64,000 bases of DNA, taken from the NCBI GenBank assembly GCA_040954595.2, contig CM082594.2, positions 6,696,001 through 6,760,000 on the forward strand, written 5' to 3'. Shown here in pieces: positions 45,301 through 60,300 of the stretch. Made by a program: the position numbers and the translations under genes. This DNA is from Balanoglossus misakiensis (lineage: Eukaryota > Hemichordata). Below the pieces are notes generated by a model, which was not told the DNA's origin, did not search any database, and saw nothing but the letters and a program-made list of their open reading frames with translations. Every line of letters begins with the position of its first letter. Position 1 is the first letter of the stretch.

Positions 45301-48300
45301 ACTTGCTCCTGGAACAACATTGACTCCAGGGACAACAGTAACTGAAGCACCTGTAACAACTGTATCAACACCAAAAGTGACTTCTGTGCAGTCGACAAAA
45401 ACACAAGGCCCTACAACAACACTTGCTCCTGGAACAACAGTGACTCCGGGGACAACAGTAACTGAAGTACCAGTAACAACTGTATCAACACCAAAAGTGA
45501 CTTCTGTGCAGTCTACAGAAACACAAGGCCCTACAACAACACTTGTTCCTGGAACAACAGTGACTCCAGGGACAACGGTAACTGAAGCACCAGTAACAAC
45601 TGTATCAACACCAGAAGTGACTTCTGTGCAGTCGACAGAAAAACAAGGCCCTACAACAACACTTGCTCCTGGAACAACAGTGAGTCCAGGGACAACAGTA
45701 ACTGAAGCACCAGTAACATCTGTATCAACACCAAAAGTGACTTCTGTGCAGTCGACAGAAACACAAGGCCCTACAACAACACTTGCTCCTGCAACAACAG
45801 TGACTCCAGGGACAACAGTTACTCAAGCACCAGTAACAACTGTATCAACACCAAAAGTGACTTCTGTGCAGTCGACAGAAACACAAGGCCCTACAACATC
45901 ACTTGCTCCTGGAACAACAGTGACTCCGGGGACAACAGTAACTGAAGCACCAGTAACAACTGTATCAACACCAAAAGTGACTTCTGTGCAGTCTACAGAA
46001 ACACAAGGCCCTACAACAACACTTGCTCCTGGAACAACAGTGACTCCAGGGACAACAGTAACTGAAGCACCAGTAACAACTGTATCAACACCAGAAGTGA
46101 CTTCTGTGCAGTCGACAGAAACACAAGGCCCTACAACAACACTTGCTCCTGGAACAACAGTGACTCCAGGGACAACAGTAACGGAAGCACCAGTAACAAC
46201 TGTATCAACATTAAAAGTGACTTCTGTGCAGTCGACAGAAACACAAGGCCCTACAACAACACTTGTTCCTGGAACAACAGTGACTCCAGGGACAACAGTA
46301 ACTGAAGCACCAGTAACAACTGTATCAACACCAAAAGTGACTTCTGTGCAGTCGACAGAAACACAAGGCCCTACAACAACACTTGCTCCTAGAACAACAT
46401 TGACTCCAGGGACAACAGTAACTGAAGCACCAGTAACAACTGTATCAACACCAAAAGTGACTTCTGTGCAGTCAACAGAAACACAAGGCCCTACAACAAC
46501 ACTTGCTCCTGGAACAACAGTGACTCTGGGGACAACAGTAACTGAATCACCAGTAACAACTGTATCAACACCAAAAGTGACTTCTGTGCAGTCGACAGAA
46601 ACACAAGGCCCTACAACAACACTTGTTCCTGGAACAACAGTGACTCCAGGGACAACAGTAACTGAAGCACCAGTAACAACTGTATCAACACCAGAAGTGA
46701 CTTCTGTGCAGTCGACAGAAACACAAGGCCCTACAACAACACTTGTTCCTGGAACAACAGTGACTCCAGGGACAACAGTAACTGAAGCACCAGTAACAAC
46801 TGTATCAACTCCAGAAGTGACTTCTGTGCAGTCTACAGAAACACAAGGCCCTACAACAACACTTGCTCCTGGAACAACAGTGACTCCGGGGACAACAGTA
46901 ACTGAATCACCAGTAACATCTGTATCAACACCAGAAGTGACTTCTGTGCAGTCGACAGAAACACAAGGCCCTACAACAACACTTGTTCCTGGAACAACAG
47001 TGACTCCAGGGACAACAGTAACTGAAGCACCAGTAACAACTGTATCAACACCAGAAGTGACTTCTGTGCAGTCGACAGAAACACAAGGCCCTACAACAAC
47101 ACTTGTTCCTGGAACAACAGTGACTCCAGGGACAACAGTAACTGAAGCACCAGTAACAACTGTATCAACATTAAAAGTGACTTCTGTGCAGTTTACAGAA
47201 ACACAAGGCCCTACAACAACACTTGTTCCTGGAACAACAGTGACTCCAGGGACAACAGTAACTGAAGCACCAGTAACAACTGTATCAACACCAAAAGTGA
47301 CTTCTGTGCAGTCGACAGAAACACAAGGCCCTACAACAACACTTGCTCCTAGAACAACATTGACTCCAGGGACAACAGTAACTGAAGCACCAGTAACAAC
47401 TGTATCAACACCAAAAGTGACTTCTGTGCAGTCAACAGAAACACAAGGCCCTACAACAACACTTGCTCCTGGAACAACAGTGACTCTGGGGACAACAGTA
47501 ACTGAATCACCAGTAACAACTGTATCAACACCAAAAGTGACTTCTGTGCAGTCGACAGAAACACAAGGCCCTACAACAACACTTGTTCCTGGAACAACAG
47601 TGACTCCAGGGACAACAGTAACTGAAGCACCAGTAACAACTGTATCAACACCAGAAGTGACTTCTGTGCAGTCGACAGAAACACAAGGCCCTACAACAAC
47701 ACTTGTTCCTGGAACAACAGTGACTCCAGGGACAACAGTAACTGAAGCACCAGTAACAACTGTATCAACTCCAGAAGTGACTTCTGTGCAGTCTACAGAA
47801 ACACAAGGCCCTACAACAACACTTGCTCCTGGAACAACAGTGACTCCGGGGACAACAGTAACTGAATCACCAGTAACATCTGTATCAACACCAAAAGTGA
47901 CTTCTGTGCAGTCGACAGAAACACAAGGCCCTACAACAACACTTGTTCCTGGAACAACAGTGACTCCGGGGACAACAGTAACTGAATCACCAGTAACATC
48001 TGTATCAACACCAGAAGTGACTTCTGTGCAGTCGACAGAAACACAAGGCCCTACAACAACACTTGTTCCTGGAACAACAGTGACTCCAGGGACAACAGTA
48101 ACTGAAGCACCAGTAACAACTGTATCAACACCAGAAGTGACTTCTGTGCAGTTTACAGAAACACAAGGCCCTACAACAACACTTGCTCCTGAAACAACAG
48201 TGACTCCGGGGACAACAGTAACTGAAGCACCAGAAACAACTGTATCAACACCAACACTGACTTCTGTGCAGTCGACAGAAACACAAGGCCCCACAACAAC

Positions 48301-51300
48301 ACTTGCTCCTAGAACAACATTGACTCCAGGGACAACAGTGACTGAAGCACCAGTAACAACTGTATCAACACCAGAAGTGACTTCTGTGCAGTCGACAGAA
48401 ACACAAGGCCCTACAACAACACTTGCTCCTGGAACAACAGTGACTCCGGGGACAACAGTAACTGAATCACCAGTAACATCTGTATCAACACCAGAAGTGA
48501 CTTCTGTGCAGTCGACAGAAACACAAGGCCCTACAACAACACTTGTTCCTGGAACAACAGTGACTCCAGGGACAACAGTAACTGAAGCACCAGTAACAAC
48601 TGTATCAACACCAGAAGTGACTTCTGTGCAGTCGACAGAAACACAAGGCCCTACAACAACACTTGCTCCTGGAACAACAGTGACTCCAGGGACAACAGTA
48701 ACTGAAGCACCAGTAACAACTGTATCAACACCAAAAGTGACTTCTGTGCAGTTTACAGAAACACAAGGCCCTACAACAACACTTGCTCCTGCAACAACAT
48801 TGACTCCAGGGACAACAGTTACTGAAGCACCAGTAACAACTGTATCAACACCAAAAGTGACTTCTGTGCAATCGACAGAAACACAAGGCCCTACAACAAC
48901 ACTTGCTCCTGCAACAACAGTGACTCCAGGGACAACAGTTACTGAAGCACCAGTAACAACTGTATCAACACTAAAAGTGACTTCTGTGCAGTCGACAGAA
49001 ACACAAGGCCCTACAACAACACTTGCTCCTGGAACAACAGTGACTCCAGGGACAACAGTAACTGAAGCACCAGTAACAACTGTATCAACACCAAAAGTGT
49101 CTTCTGTGCAGTCTACAGAAACACATGGCCCTAGAACAACACTCGCTCCTGGAACAACAGTGACTCCAAGGACAACAGTAACTGAAGCACCAGTAACAAC
49201 TGTATCAACACCAAAAGTGACTTCTGTGCAGTTTACAGAAATACAAGGCCCTACAACAACACTTGCTCCTGGAACAACAGTGACTCCAGGGACAACAGTA
49301 ACTGAAGCACCAGTAACAACTGTATCAACACCAAAAGTGACTTCTGTGCAGTCGACAGAAACACAAGGCCCTACAACAACACTTGCTCCTGGAACAACAG
49401 TGACTCCAGGGACAACAGTAACTGAAGCACCAGTAACAACTGTATCAACACCAAAAGTGACTTCTGTGCAGTTTACAGAAACACAAGGCCCTACAACAAC
49501 ACTTGCTCCTGGAACAACAGTGACTCCAGGGACAACAGTAACTGAAGCACCAGTAACAACTGTATCAACACCAAAAGTGACTTCTGTGCAGGTAACAGAA
49601 ACACAAGGCCCTACAACAACACTTGCTCCTGGAACAACAGTGACTCCAGGGACAACAGTAACTGAAGCACCAGTAACAACTGTATCAACACCAAAAGTGA
49701 CTTCTGTGCAGTTTACAGAAACACAAGGCCCTACAACAACACTTGTTCCTGGAACAACAGTGACTCCAGGGACAACAGTAACTGAAGCACCAGTAACAAC
49801 TGTATCAACACCAGAAGTGACTTCTGTGCAGTCGACAGAAACACAAGGCCCTACAACAACACTTGCTCCTGGAACAACAGTGACTCCGGGGACAACAGTA
49901 ACTGAATCACCAGTAACATCTGTATCAACACCAGAAGTGACTTCTGTGCAGTCGACAGAAACACAAGGCCCTACAACAACACTTGTTCCTGGAACAACAG
50001 TGACTCCAGGGACAACAGTAACTGAAGCACCAGTAACAACTGTATCAACACCAGAAGTGACTTCTGTGCAGTCGACAGAAACACAAGGCCCTACAACAAC
50101 ACTTGCTCCTGGAACAACAGCGACTCCAGGGACAACAGTAACTGAAGCACCAGTAACAACTGTATCAACACCAAAAGTGACTTCTGTGCAGTTTACAGAA
50201 ACACAAGGCCCTACAACAACACTTGCTCCTGCAACAACATTGACTCCAGGGACAACAGTTACTGAAGCACCAGTAACAACTGTATCAACACCAAAAGTGA
50301 CTTCTATGCAGTCGACAGAAACACAAGGCCCCACAACAACACTTGCTCCTGGAACAACATTGACTCCAGGGACAACGGTAACTGAAGCACCAGTAACAAC
50401 TGTATCAACACCAAAAGTGACTTCTATGCAGTCGACAGAAACACAAGGCCCCACAACAACACTTGCTCCTGGAACAACATTGACTCCAGGGACAACGGTA
50501 ACTGAAGCACCAGTAACAACTGTATCAACACCAAAAGTGACTTCTGTGCAGTCGACAGAAACACAAGGCCCTACAACAACACTTGCTCCTGCAACAACAG
50601 TGACTCCAGGGACAACAGTAACTGAAGCACCAGTAACAACTGTATCAACACCAAAAGTGACTTCTATGCTTTCGACAGAAACACAAGGCCCCACAACAAC
50701 ACTTGCTCCTGGAACAACATTGACTCCAGGGACAACGGTAACTGAAGCACCAGTAACAACTGTATCAACACCAAAAGTGACTTCTGTGCAGTCTACAGCA
50801 ACACAAGGCCCTACAACAACACTTGCTCCTGGAAGAACAGTGACTCCAGGGACAACAGTAACTGAAGCACCAGTAACAACTGTATCAACACCAAAAGTGT
50901 CTTCTGTGCAGTCTACAGAAACACAAGGCCCTACAACAACACTTGCTCCTGGAACAACAGTGACTCCAGGGACAACAGTAACTGAAGCACCAGTTACAAC
51001 TGCATCAACACCAAGAGTGACTTCTGTGCAGTTTACTGAAACACAAGGCCCTACTACAACATTTGTTCCTGGAACAACAGTGACTCCAGGGACAACAGTA
51101 ACTGAAGCACTTGTAACTACTGTATCAACACAAGAAGCGACTTCTGTGCAGTCTACTGAAACAAAAGGCCCTACAACAACACTTGCTCCTGGAACAACAG
51201 TGACTCCAGGGACAACAGTAACTGAAGCACCAGTAACAACTGTATCAACACCAAAAGTGACTTCTGTGCAGTCGACAGAAACACAAGGCCCTACAACAAC

Positions 51301-54300
51301 ACTTGCTCCTGCAACAACAGTGACTCCAGGGACAACAGTAACTGAAGCACCAGTAACAACTGTATCAACACCAAAAGTGACTTCTATGCTTTCGACAGAA
51401 ACACAAGGCCCCACAACAACACTTGCTCCTGGAACAACATTGACTCCAGGGACAACGGTAACTGAAGCACCAGTAACAACTGTATCAACACCAAAAGTGA
51501 CTTCTGTGCAGTCTACAGCAACACAAGGCCCTACAACAACACTTGCTCCTGGAAGAACAGTGACTCCAGGGACAACAGTAACTGAAGCACCAGTAACAAC
51601 TGTATCAACACCAAAAGTGTCTTCTGTGCAGTCTACAGAAACACAAGGCCCTACAACAACACTTGCTCCTGGAACAACAGTGACTCCAGGGACAACAGTA
51701 ACTGAAGCACCAGTTACAACTGCATCAACACCAAGAGTGACTTCTGTGCAGTTTACTGAAACACAAGGCCCTACTACAACATTTGTTCCTGGAACAACAG
51801 TGACTCCAGGGACAACAGTAACTGAAGCACTTGTAACTACTGTATCAACACAAGAAGCGACTTCTGTGCAGTCTACTGAAACAAAAGGCCCTACAACAAC
51901 ACTTGCTCCTGGAACAACAGTGACTCCAGGGACAACAGTAACTGAAGCACCAGTAACAACTGTATCAACACCAAAAGTGACTTCTGTGCAGTCGACAGAA
52001 ACACAAGGCCCTACAACAACACTTGCTCCTGCAACAACAGTGACTCCAGGGACAACAGTTACTGAAGCACCAGTAACAACTGTATCAACACCAAAAGTGA
52101 CTTCTGTGCAGTCGACAGAAACACAAGGCCCTACAACAACACTTGCTCCTCGAACTACTGTGACTCCGGGGACAACAGTAACTGAAGCACCAGTAACAAC
52201 TGTATCAACACCAAAAGTGACTTCTGTGCAGTCGACAGAAACACAAGGCCCTACAACAACACCTGCTCCTGGAACAACAGTGACTCCAGGGATAATAGTG
52301 ACTACGAGTCCAGTAGCATTGGTGTCAACAACACAGCCACTGATATCTGGGAATACAGCAACAGGTAACGTAGATTTAATAATGAAGACGTTTTTAACAA
52401 TTGTCCAATTGTAGAAAGTAAACTTGGACAATACTTCATGACTATTGATTAAATGCTTGTATTGAGAAAGATGAATTTTTTGTTATAGGTAGATTACAGA
52501 CTGGTCATCAATCATAATATAAAACATCTTGTGCGATCAACATCTTGGTGCCCTATTTTTAGAACTTTATTAAAAGGACAATGTCACTACTATTGTCAAT
52601 TTACTAACTTTATTTCCTGTGATACATTCCCATGTGTTCATGTCAATTGAATTTGTCAAAATGTTGTCATGGGTGCATTTATGTTTTTTTGTATATAGTC
52701 ATTATTTATGTTCTGAATTGTATGTAAAGCAGAATCAAAATTTCAAAATATGTTCACCTTCAGACAACTGCATGCACATAACGTGTGAAATAACTGCATG
52801 CTCTTAATGTGTGAGTGATGGTCACTCTCGCTGGCATAGACACAATTATGCCAACAAAGCATTATGACCATCATGACAAGATTGCTTCATTCATAAAAAT
52901 TCACAGACTGCATAGCGCTCTTGCCGACTGCATGCATTATTTGCGAAAGATTCTGCGTTCAGTTTTTTTGTGCAAAGCAAGTAGAAGATTAATTTCTCAC
53001 TCACCTTGTTTACATAATATAAAATGTAAACATTTAAGGTTATAGTATGTTGTTTTATTCCAATATTAAATGAATGCCAGAATTGACTTCACGTCATATA
53101 TCCCTGATGTAGGTAAATCAAAATTGTGTCTTTTCTGATCTTTTGTTAATTTCCATGAGAATTGCGATCAGTCATTCTGATTAGTTACATGTCAAACACA
53201 CAGATATTTATCACACACTATTTCATTCATGCAAAGACATATTGAACAAAATTTCTGAGTGAGAAATTGAGGCTCTGCTCCTGCATGGCGTTGCGTGTGC
53301 ATTTTGCAATTTGCGAATAGGAACATAGACGGCTTCTGTAGTTAGCAGCATGATATTGTATACTGCACAGCGTTGCGTTGCATAACACGCGTTCCGAAAC
53401 ACGTCGCTTAAGTGTTTGCACAGTAATGGATAATCACCTTTTGCTCAAGTCGGTTGACTTCACTTGGGTAAGTACCAAAACATATATACATTTGTACTCT
53501 GCACAGTTTAGATGTATCATGTGATTTTCATTGAAGTACATAATTAGATCATAGAATGACATTTATTGTCATCACAAAACCATTCATTGTATCCAACAGC
53601 AATGCAATTAAGAACTTAATTCGTATAAACTTAAATGCAGTAACAGCAATATTTCAAAACTTATAATGCCCAGTAAGTATCAAGAAATTTAAAGAAATGT
53701 GTCTAGTGTTAATTGAAAATTATACCAATTCACATCATGGTCACAAGTAACACATTCTGACCACTTTTGTTGTAGGTTTATCAAAAACACTGACAGGCTC
53801 CTCAGTCTCAGGTAAATATACACCAACCATACATATGTTCATTCCAGCAGCCTCATGCAAAGAAACAAGGGTATAGTACTTACTGACAATCTGACTAGCC
53901 TCTTCTTGATCACAAAACAGCAAATTCATTTAGAAGAACACACAGGAAACACCTGTCTTTAAAATAAAAATAAATAACTGTAAGGCAATGCATTGTTCTA
54001 CTCATGAAATTCTGCCTGTTACTACTTTTTTATATTTCGGTATTCCTGTCAACATTATTTACACACCGCCAATACACATCTGGGAATATTCATAGGAAAG
54101 GTGTTAATTTAATGACCACAATTGATAGATAGGAAAGATATTTATTTAAAGACCACATTAGTTCATAAGTATCATATTTTCCTAAAAGTTTACTTCAACA
54201 ATATATGAGTATTATTTAATTTTTGCATAATATTATATGGCTTCCCTTATATTTTATGAACCTATAACTACAGGACCTACACAATCAACTGGATCAACAC

Positions 54301-57300
54301 CAAAACTGACTTCTGTGCAGTCTACAGAAACACAAGGCCCTACAACAACACTTGCTCCTGGAACAACATTGACTCCAGGGACAATAGTAACTGAAGCACC
54401 AGTAACAACTGTTTCAATACCAAAAGTGACTTCTGTGCAGTCTACAGAAACACAAGGCCCTACAACAACACTTGCTCCTGGAACAACAGTGACTCCAGGG
54501 ACAACAGTAACTGAAGCACCAGTAACAACTGTATCAACACCAAAAGTGACTTCTGTGCAGTCTACAGAAACACAAGGCCCTACAACAACACTTGCTCCTG
54601 GAACAACAGTGACTCCAGGGACAACAGTAACTGAAGCACCAGTAACAACTGTATCAACACCAAAAGTGACTTCCGTGCAGTCTACAGAAACACAAGGCCC
54701 TACAACAACACTTGCTCCTGGAACAACATTGACTCCAGGGACAATAGTAACTGAAGCACCAGTAACAACTGTTTCAATACCAAAAGTGACTTCTGTGCAG
54801 TCAACAGAAACACAAGGCCCTACAACAACACTTGCTCCTGGAACAACATTGACTCCAGGGACAGCAGTGACTGAAGCACCAGTTACAACTGTATCAACAC
54901 CAAAAGTGACTTCCGTGCAGTCTACAGAAACACAAGGCCCTACAACAACACTTGCTCCTGGAACAACATTGACTCCAGGGACAACAGTAACTGAAGCACC
55001 AGTAACAACTGTATCAACAACAGAAGTGACTTCTGTGCATTCTACAGAAACACAAGGCCCTACAACAACACTTGCTCCTGGAACAACATTGACTCCGGGG
55101 ACAACAGTAACTGAAGCACCAGTAACAACTGTATCAACAACAGAAGTGACTTCTGTGCATTCTACAGAAACACAAGGCCCTACAACAACACTTGCTCCTG
55201 GAACAACATTGACTCCAGGGACAACAGTGACTAAAGCACCAGTAACAACTGTTTCAACACCAGAAGTGACTTCTGTGCAGTCTACAGAAACACAAGGCCC
55301 TACAACAACACTTGCTCCTGGAACAACATTGACTCCAGGAACAACAGTGACTGAAGCACCAGTAACAACTGTTTCAACACCAGAAGTGACTTCTGTGCAG
55401 TCTACAGAAACACAAGGCCCTACAACAACACTTGCTCCTGGAACAACACTGACTGAAGCACCAGTTACAACTGTATCAACACCAAAAGTAACTTCTGTGC
55501 ATTCTGCAGAAACACAAGGCCCTACAACAAAACTTACTCCTGGAACAACAGTGACTCCAGGGACAACAGTGACTGAAGCACCAGTTACAACTGTATCAAC
55601 ACCAAAAGTGACTTCCGTGCAGTCTACAGAAACACAAGGCCCTACAACAACACTTGCTCCTGGAACAACAGTGACTCCGGGGACAACAGTAACTGAAGCA
55701 CCAGTAACAACTGTACCAACACCAGAAGTGACTTCTGTGCAGTCGACAGAAACACAAGGCCCCACAACAACACTTGCTCCTAGAACAACATCGACTCCAG
55801 GGACAACAGTGACTGAAGCACCAGTTACAACTGTATCAACACCAAAAGTGACATCTGTGCAGTCGACAGAAACACAAGGCCCCACAACAACACTTGCTCC
55901 TAGAACAACATTAACTCCAGGGACAACAGTGACTGAAGCACCAGTTACAACTGTATCAACACCAAAAGTGACTTCTGTGCAGTCGACAGAAACACAAGGC
56001 CCCACAACAACACTTGCTCCTAGAACAACATTGACTCCAGGGACAACAGTGACTGAAGCACCAGTAACAACTGTATCAACACCAAAAGTGACTTCTGTAC
56101 AGTCGACAGAAACACAAGGCCCCACAACAACACTTGCTCCTAGAACAACATTGACTCCAGGGACAACAGTGACTGAAGCACCAGTAACAACTGTATCGAC
56201 ACCAAAAGTGACTTCTGTGCAGTCTACTGAAACACAAGGCCCTACTACAACACTTGCTCCTAGAACAACATTGACTCCAGGGACAACAGTGACTGAAGCT
56301 CTAGTAACAACTGTATCAACACCAGAAGTGACTTCTGTGCAGTCGACAGAAACACAAGGCCCCACAACAACACTTGCTCCTAGAACAACATTGACTCCAG
56401 GGACAACAGTGACTGAAGCACCAGTTACAACTGTATCAACACCGAAAGTTACTTCTGTGCAGTCGACAGAAACACAAGGCCCTACAACAACACTTGCTCA
56501 TGGAACAACATTGACTCCGGGGACAACAGTAACTGAAGCACCAGTAACAACTGTATCAACACCAGAAGTGACTTCTGTGCAGTCTACAGAAACACAAGGC
56601 CCTACAACAACACTTGCTCCTGGAACTACAGTGACTCCAGGGACAACAGTAACTGAAGCACCAGTAACAACTGTTTCAACACCAGAAGTGACTTCTGTGC
56701 AGTCTACAGAAACACAAGGCCCTACAACAACACTTGCTCCTGGAACTACAGTGACTCCAGGGACAACAGTAACTAAAACACCAGTAACAACTGTTTTAAC
56801 ACCAGAAGTGACTTCTGTGCAGTCGACAGAAACACAAGGCCCTACAACAACACTTGCTCCTGGAACAACAGTGACTGAAGCACCAGTTACAACTGTATCA
56901 ACACCAAAAGTGACTTCTGTGCATTCTACGGAAACACAAGGCCCTACAACAACACTTGCTCCTAGAACAACATTGACTCCAGGGACAACAGTGACTGAAG
57001 CACCAGTAACAACTGTATCAACACCAAAAGTGACTTCTGTGCAGTCGACAGAAACACAAGGCCCCACAACAACACTTGCTCCTAGAACAACATTGACTCC
57101 AGGGACAACAGTGACTGAAGCACCAGTTGCAACTGTATCAACACCAAAAGTAACTTCTGTGCAGTCTACAGAAACACAAGGCCCCACAACAACACTTACT
57201 CCTAGAACAACATTGACTCCAGGGACAACAGTGACTGAAGCAACAGTTACAACTGTAACAACACCAAAAGTGACTTCTGTGCAGTCGACAGAAACACAAG

Positions 57301-60300
57301 GCCCAACAACAACACTTGCTCCTAGAACAACATTGACTCCAGGGACAACAGTGACTGAAGCACCAGTTACAACTGTATCAACACCAAAAGTGACTTCTGT
57401 GCAGTCTACAGAAACACAAGGCCCTACAACAACACTTTCTCCTGGAACAACAGTGACTCCGGGGACAACAGTAACTGAAGCACCAGTAACAACTGTATCA
57501 ACACCAAAAGTGACTTCTGTGCAGTCTATAGAAACACAAGGCCCTACAACAACACTTGCTCCTGGAACAACAGTGACTCCAGGGACAACAGTAACTGAAG
57601 CACCAGTAACAACTGTTTCAACATCAGAAGTGACTTCTGTGCAGTCTACAGAAACACAAGGCCCTACAACAACACTTGCTCCTGGAACAACAGTGACTGA
57701 AGCACCAGTTACAACTGTATCAACACCAAAAGTGACTTCTGTGCAGTCGACAGAAACACAAGGCCCCACAACAGCACTTGCTCCTAGAACAACATTGACT
57801 CCAGGGACAACAGTGACTGAAGCACCAGTAACAACTGTATCAACACCAAAAGTGACTTCTGTGCAGTCTACAGAAACACAAGGCCCTACAACAATAATTC
57901 CTCCTGGAACTACGGTGACTCCAGGGACAACAGTAACTGAAGCACCAGTTACAACTGTACCAACACCAAAAGTGACTTCTGTGCAGTCTACAGAAACACA
58001 AGGCCCTACAACAATAATTCCTCCTGGAACTACGGTGACTCCAGGGACAACAGTAACTGAAGCACCAGTAACAACTGTATCAACACCAAAAGTGACTTCT
58101 GTGCAGTCTACAGAAACACAAGGCCCAACAACAACACTTGCTCCTAGAACAACATTGACTCCAGGGACAACAGTGACTGAAGCACCAGTTACAACTGTAT
58201 CAACACCAAAAGTGACTTCTGTGCAGTCTACAGAAACACAAGGCCCTACAACAACACTTTCTCCTGGAACAACAGTGACTCCGGGGACAACAGTAACTGA
58301 AGCACCAGTAACAACTGTATCAACACCAAAAGTGACTTCTGTGCAGTCTATAGAAACACAAGGCCCTACAACAACACTTGCTCCTGGAACAACAGTGACT
58401 CCAGGGACAACAGTAACTGAAGCACCAGTAACAACTGTTTCAACACCAGAAGTGACTTCTGTGCAGTCTACAGAAACACAAGGCCCTACAACAACACTTG
58501 CTCCTGGAACAACAGTGACTGAAGCACCAGTTACAACTGTATCAACACCAAAAGTGACTTCTGTGCAGTCGACAGAAACACAAGGCCCTACAACAACACT
58601 TGCTCCTGGAACAACATTGACTCCAGGTACAACAGTAACTGAAGCACCAGTAACAACTGTATCAACACCAGAAGTGACTTCTGTGCAGTCTACAGAAACA
58701 CAAGGCCCAACAACAACACTTGCTCCTAGAACAACATTGACTCCAGGGACAACAGTGACTGAAGCACCAGTTACAACTGTATCAACACCAAAAGTGACTT
58801 CTGTGCAGTCTACAGAAACACAAGGCCCTACAACAACACTTTCTCCTGGAACAACAGTGACTCCGGGGACAACAGTAACTGAAGCACCAGTAACAACTGT
58901 ATCAACACCAAAAGTGACTTCTGTGCAGTCTATAGAAACACAAGGCCCTACAACAACACTTGCTCCTGGAACAACAGTGACTCCAGGGACAACAGTAACT
59001 GAAGCACCAGTAACAACTGTTTCAACATCAGAAGTGACTTCTGTGCAGTCTACAGAAACACAAGGCCCTACAACAACACTTGCTCCTGGAACAACAGTGA
59101 CTGAAGCACCAGTTACAACTGTATCAACACCAAAAGTGACTTCTGTGCAGTCGACAGAAACACAAGGCCCCACAACAGCACTTGCTCCTAGAACAACATT
59201 GACTCCAGGGACAACAGTGACTGAAGCACCAGTAACAACTGTATCAACACCAAAAGTGACTTCTGTGCAGTCTACAGAAACACAAGGCCCTACAACAATA
59301 ATTCCTCCTGGAACTACGGTGACTCCAGGGACAACAGTAACTGAAGCACCAGTTACAACTGTACCAACACCAAAAGTGACTTCTGTGCAGTCTACAGAAA
59401 CACAAGGCCCTACAACAACACTTTCTCCTGGAACAACAGTGACTCCGGGGACAACAGTAACTGAAGCACCAGTAACAACTGTATCAACACCAAAAGTGAC
59501 TTCTGTGCAGTCTATAGAAACACAAGGCCCTACAACAACACTTGCTCCTGGAACAACAGTGACTCCAGGGACAACAGTAACTGAAGCACCAGTAACAACT
59601 GTTTCAACATCAGAAGTGACTTCTGTGCAGTCTACAGAAACACAAGGCCCTACAACAACACTTGCTCCTGGAACAACAGTGACTGAAGCACCAGTTACAA
59701 CTGTATCAACACCAAAAGTGACTTCTGTGCAGTCGACAGAAACACAAGGCCCCACAACAGCACTTGCTCCTAGAACAACATTGACTCCAGGGACAACAGT
59801 GACTGAAGCACCAGTAACAACTGTATCAACACCAAAAGTGACTTCTGTGCAGTCTACAGAAACACAAGGCCCTACAACAATAATTCCTCCTGGAACTACG
59901 GTGACTCCAGGGACAACAGTAACTGAAGCACCAGTTACAACTGTACCAACACCAAAAGTGACTTCTGTGCAGTCTACAGAAACACAAGGCCCTACAACAA
60001 TAATTCCTCCTGGAACTACGGTGACTCCAGGGACAACAGTAACTGAAGCACCAGTAACAACTGTATCAACACCAAAAGTGACTTCTGTGCAGTCTACAGA
60101 AACACAAGGCCCAACAACAACACTTGCTCCTAGAACAACATTGACTCCAGGGACAACAGTGACTGAAGCACCAGTTACAACTGTATCAACACCAAAAGTG
60201 ACTTCTGTGCAGTCTACAGAAACACAAGGCCCTACAACAACACTTTCTCCTGGAACAACAGTGACTCCGGGGACAACAGTAACTGAAGCACCAGTAACAA

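Larger units (their letters stand above)
52365..54273 (+). other. Intron after giant exon 2 (1,909 bp), copy 2 of a repeated intron
   Basis: Donor gtaacg, acceptor tataactacag. It aligns by eye with intron copy 1 from the first bases to the acceptor region (cttatatttt before both). It holds the inverted repeat arms at about 52972-53003 and 53254-53286, the ATG-donor island at 53426-53467, the possible mini exon at 53776-53811 and the minus-strand fragment at 53741-53929. Confidence 0.75.

Noticed and set aside
45823-52431. Minus-strand open frame of 2,202 codons over giant exon 2
   Set aside because: Same shadow effect; the periodic Val/Gly/Cys pattern is the complement of the mucin repeat, and the plus strand fits the phase 1-1 exon pattern.
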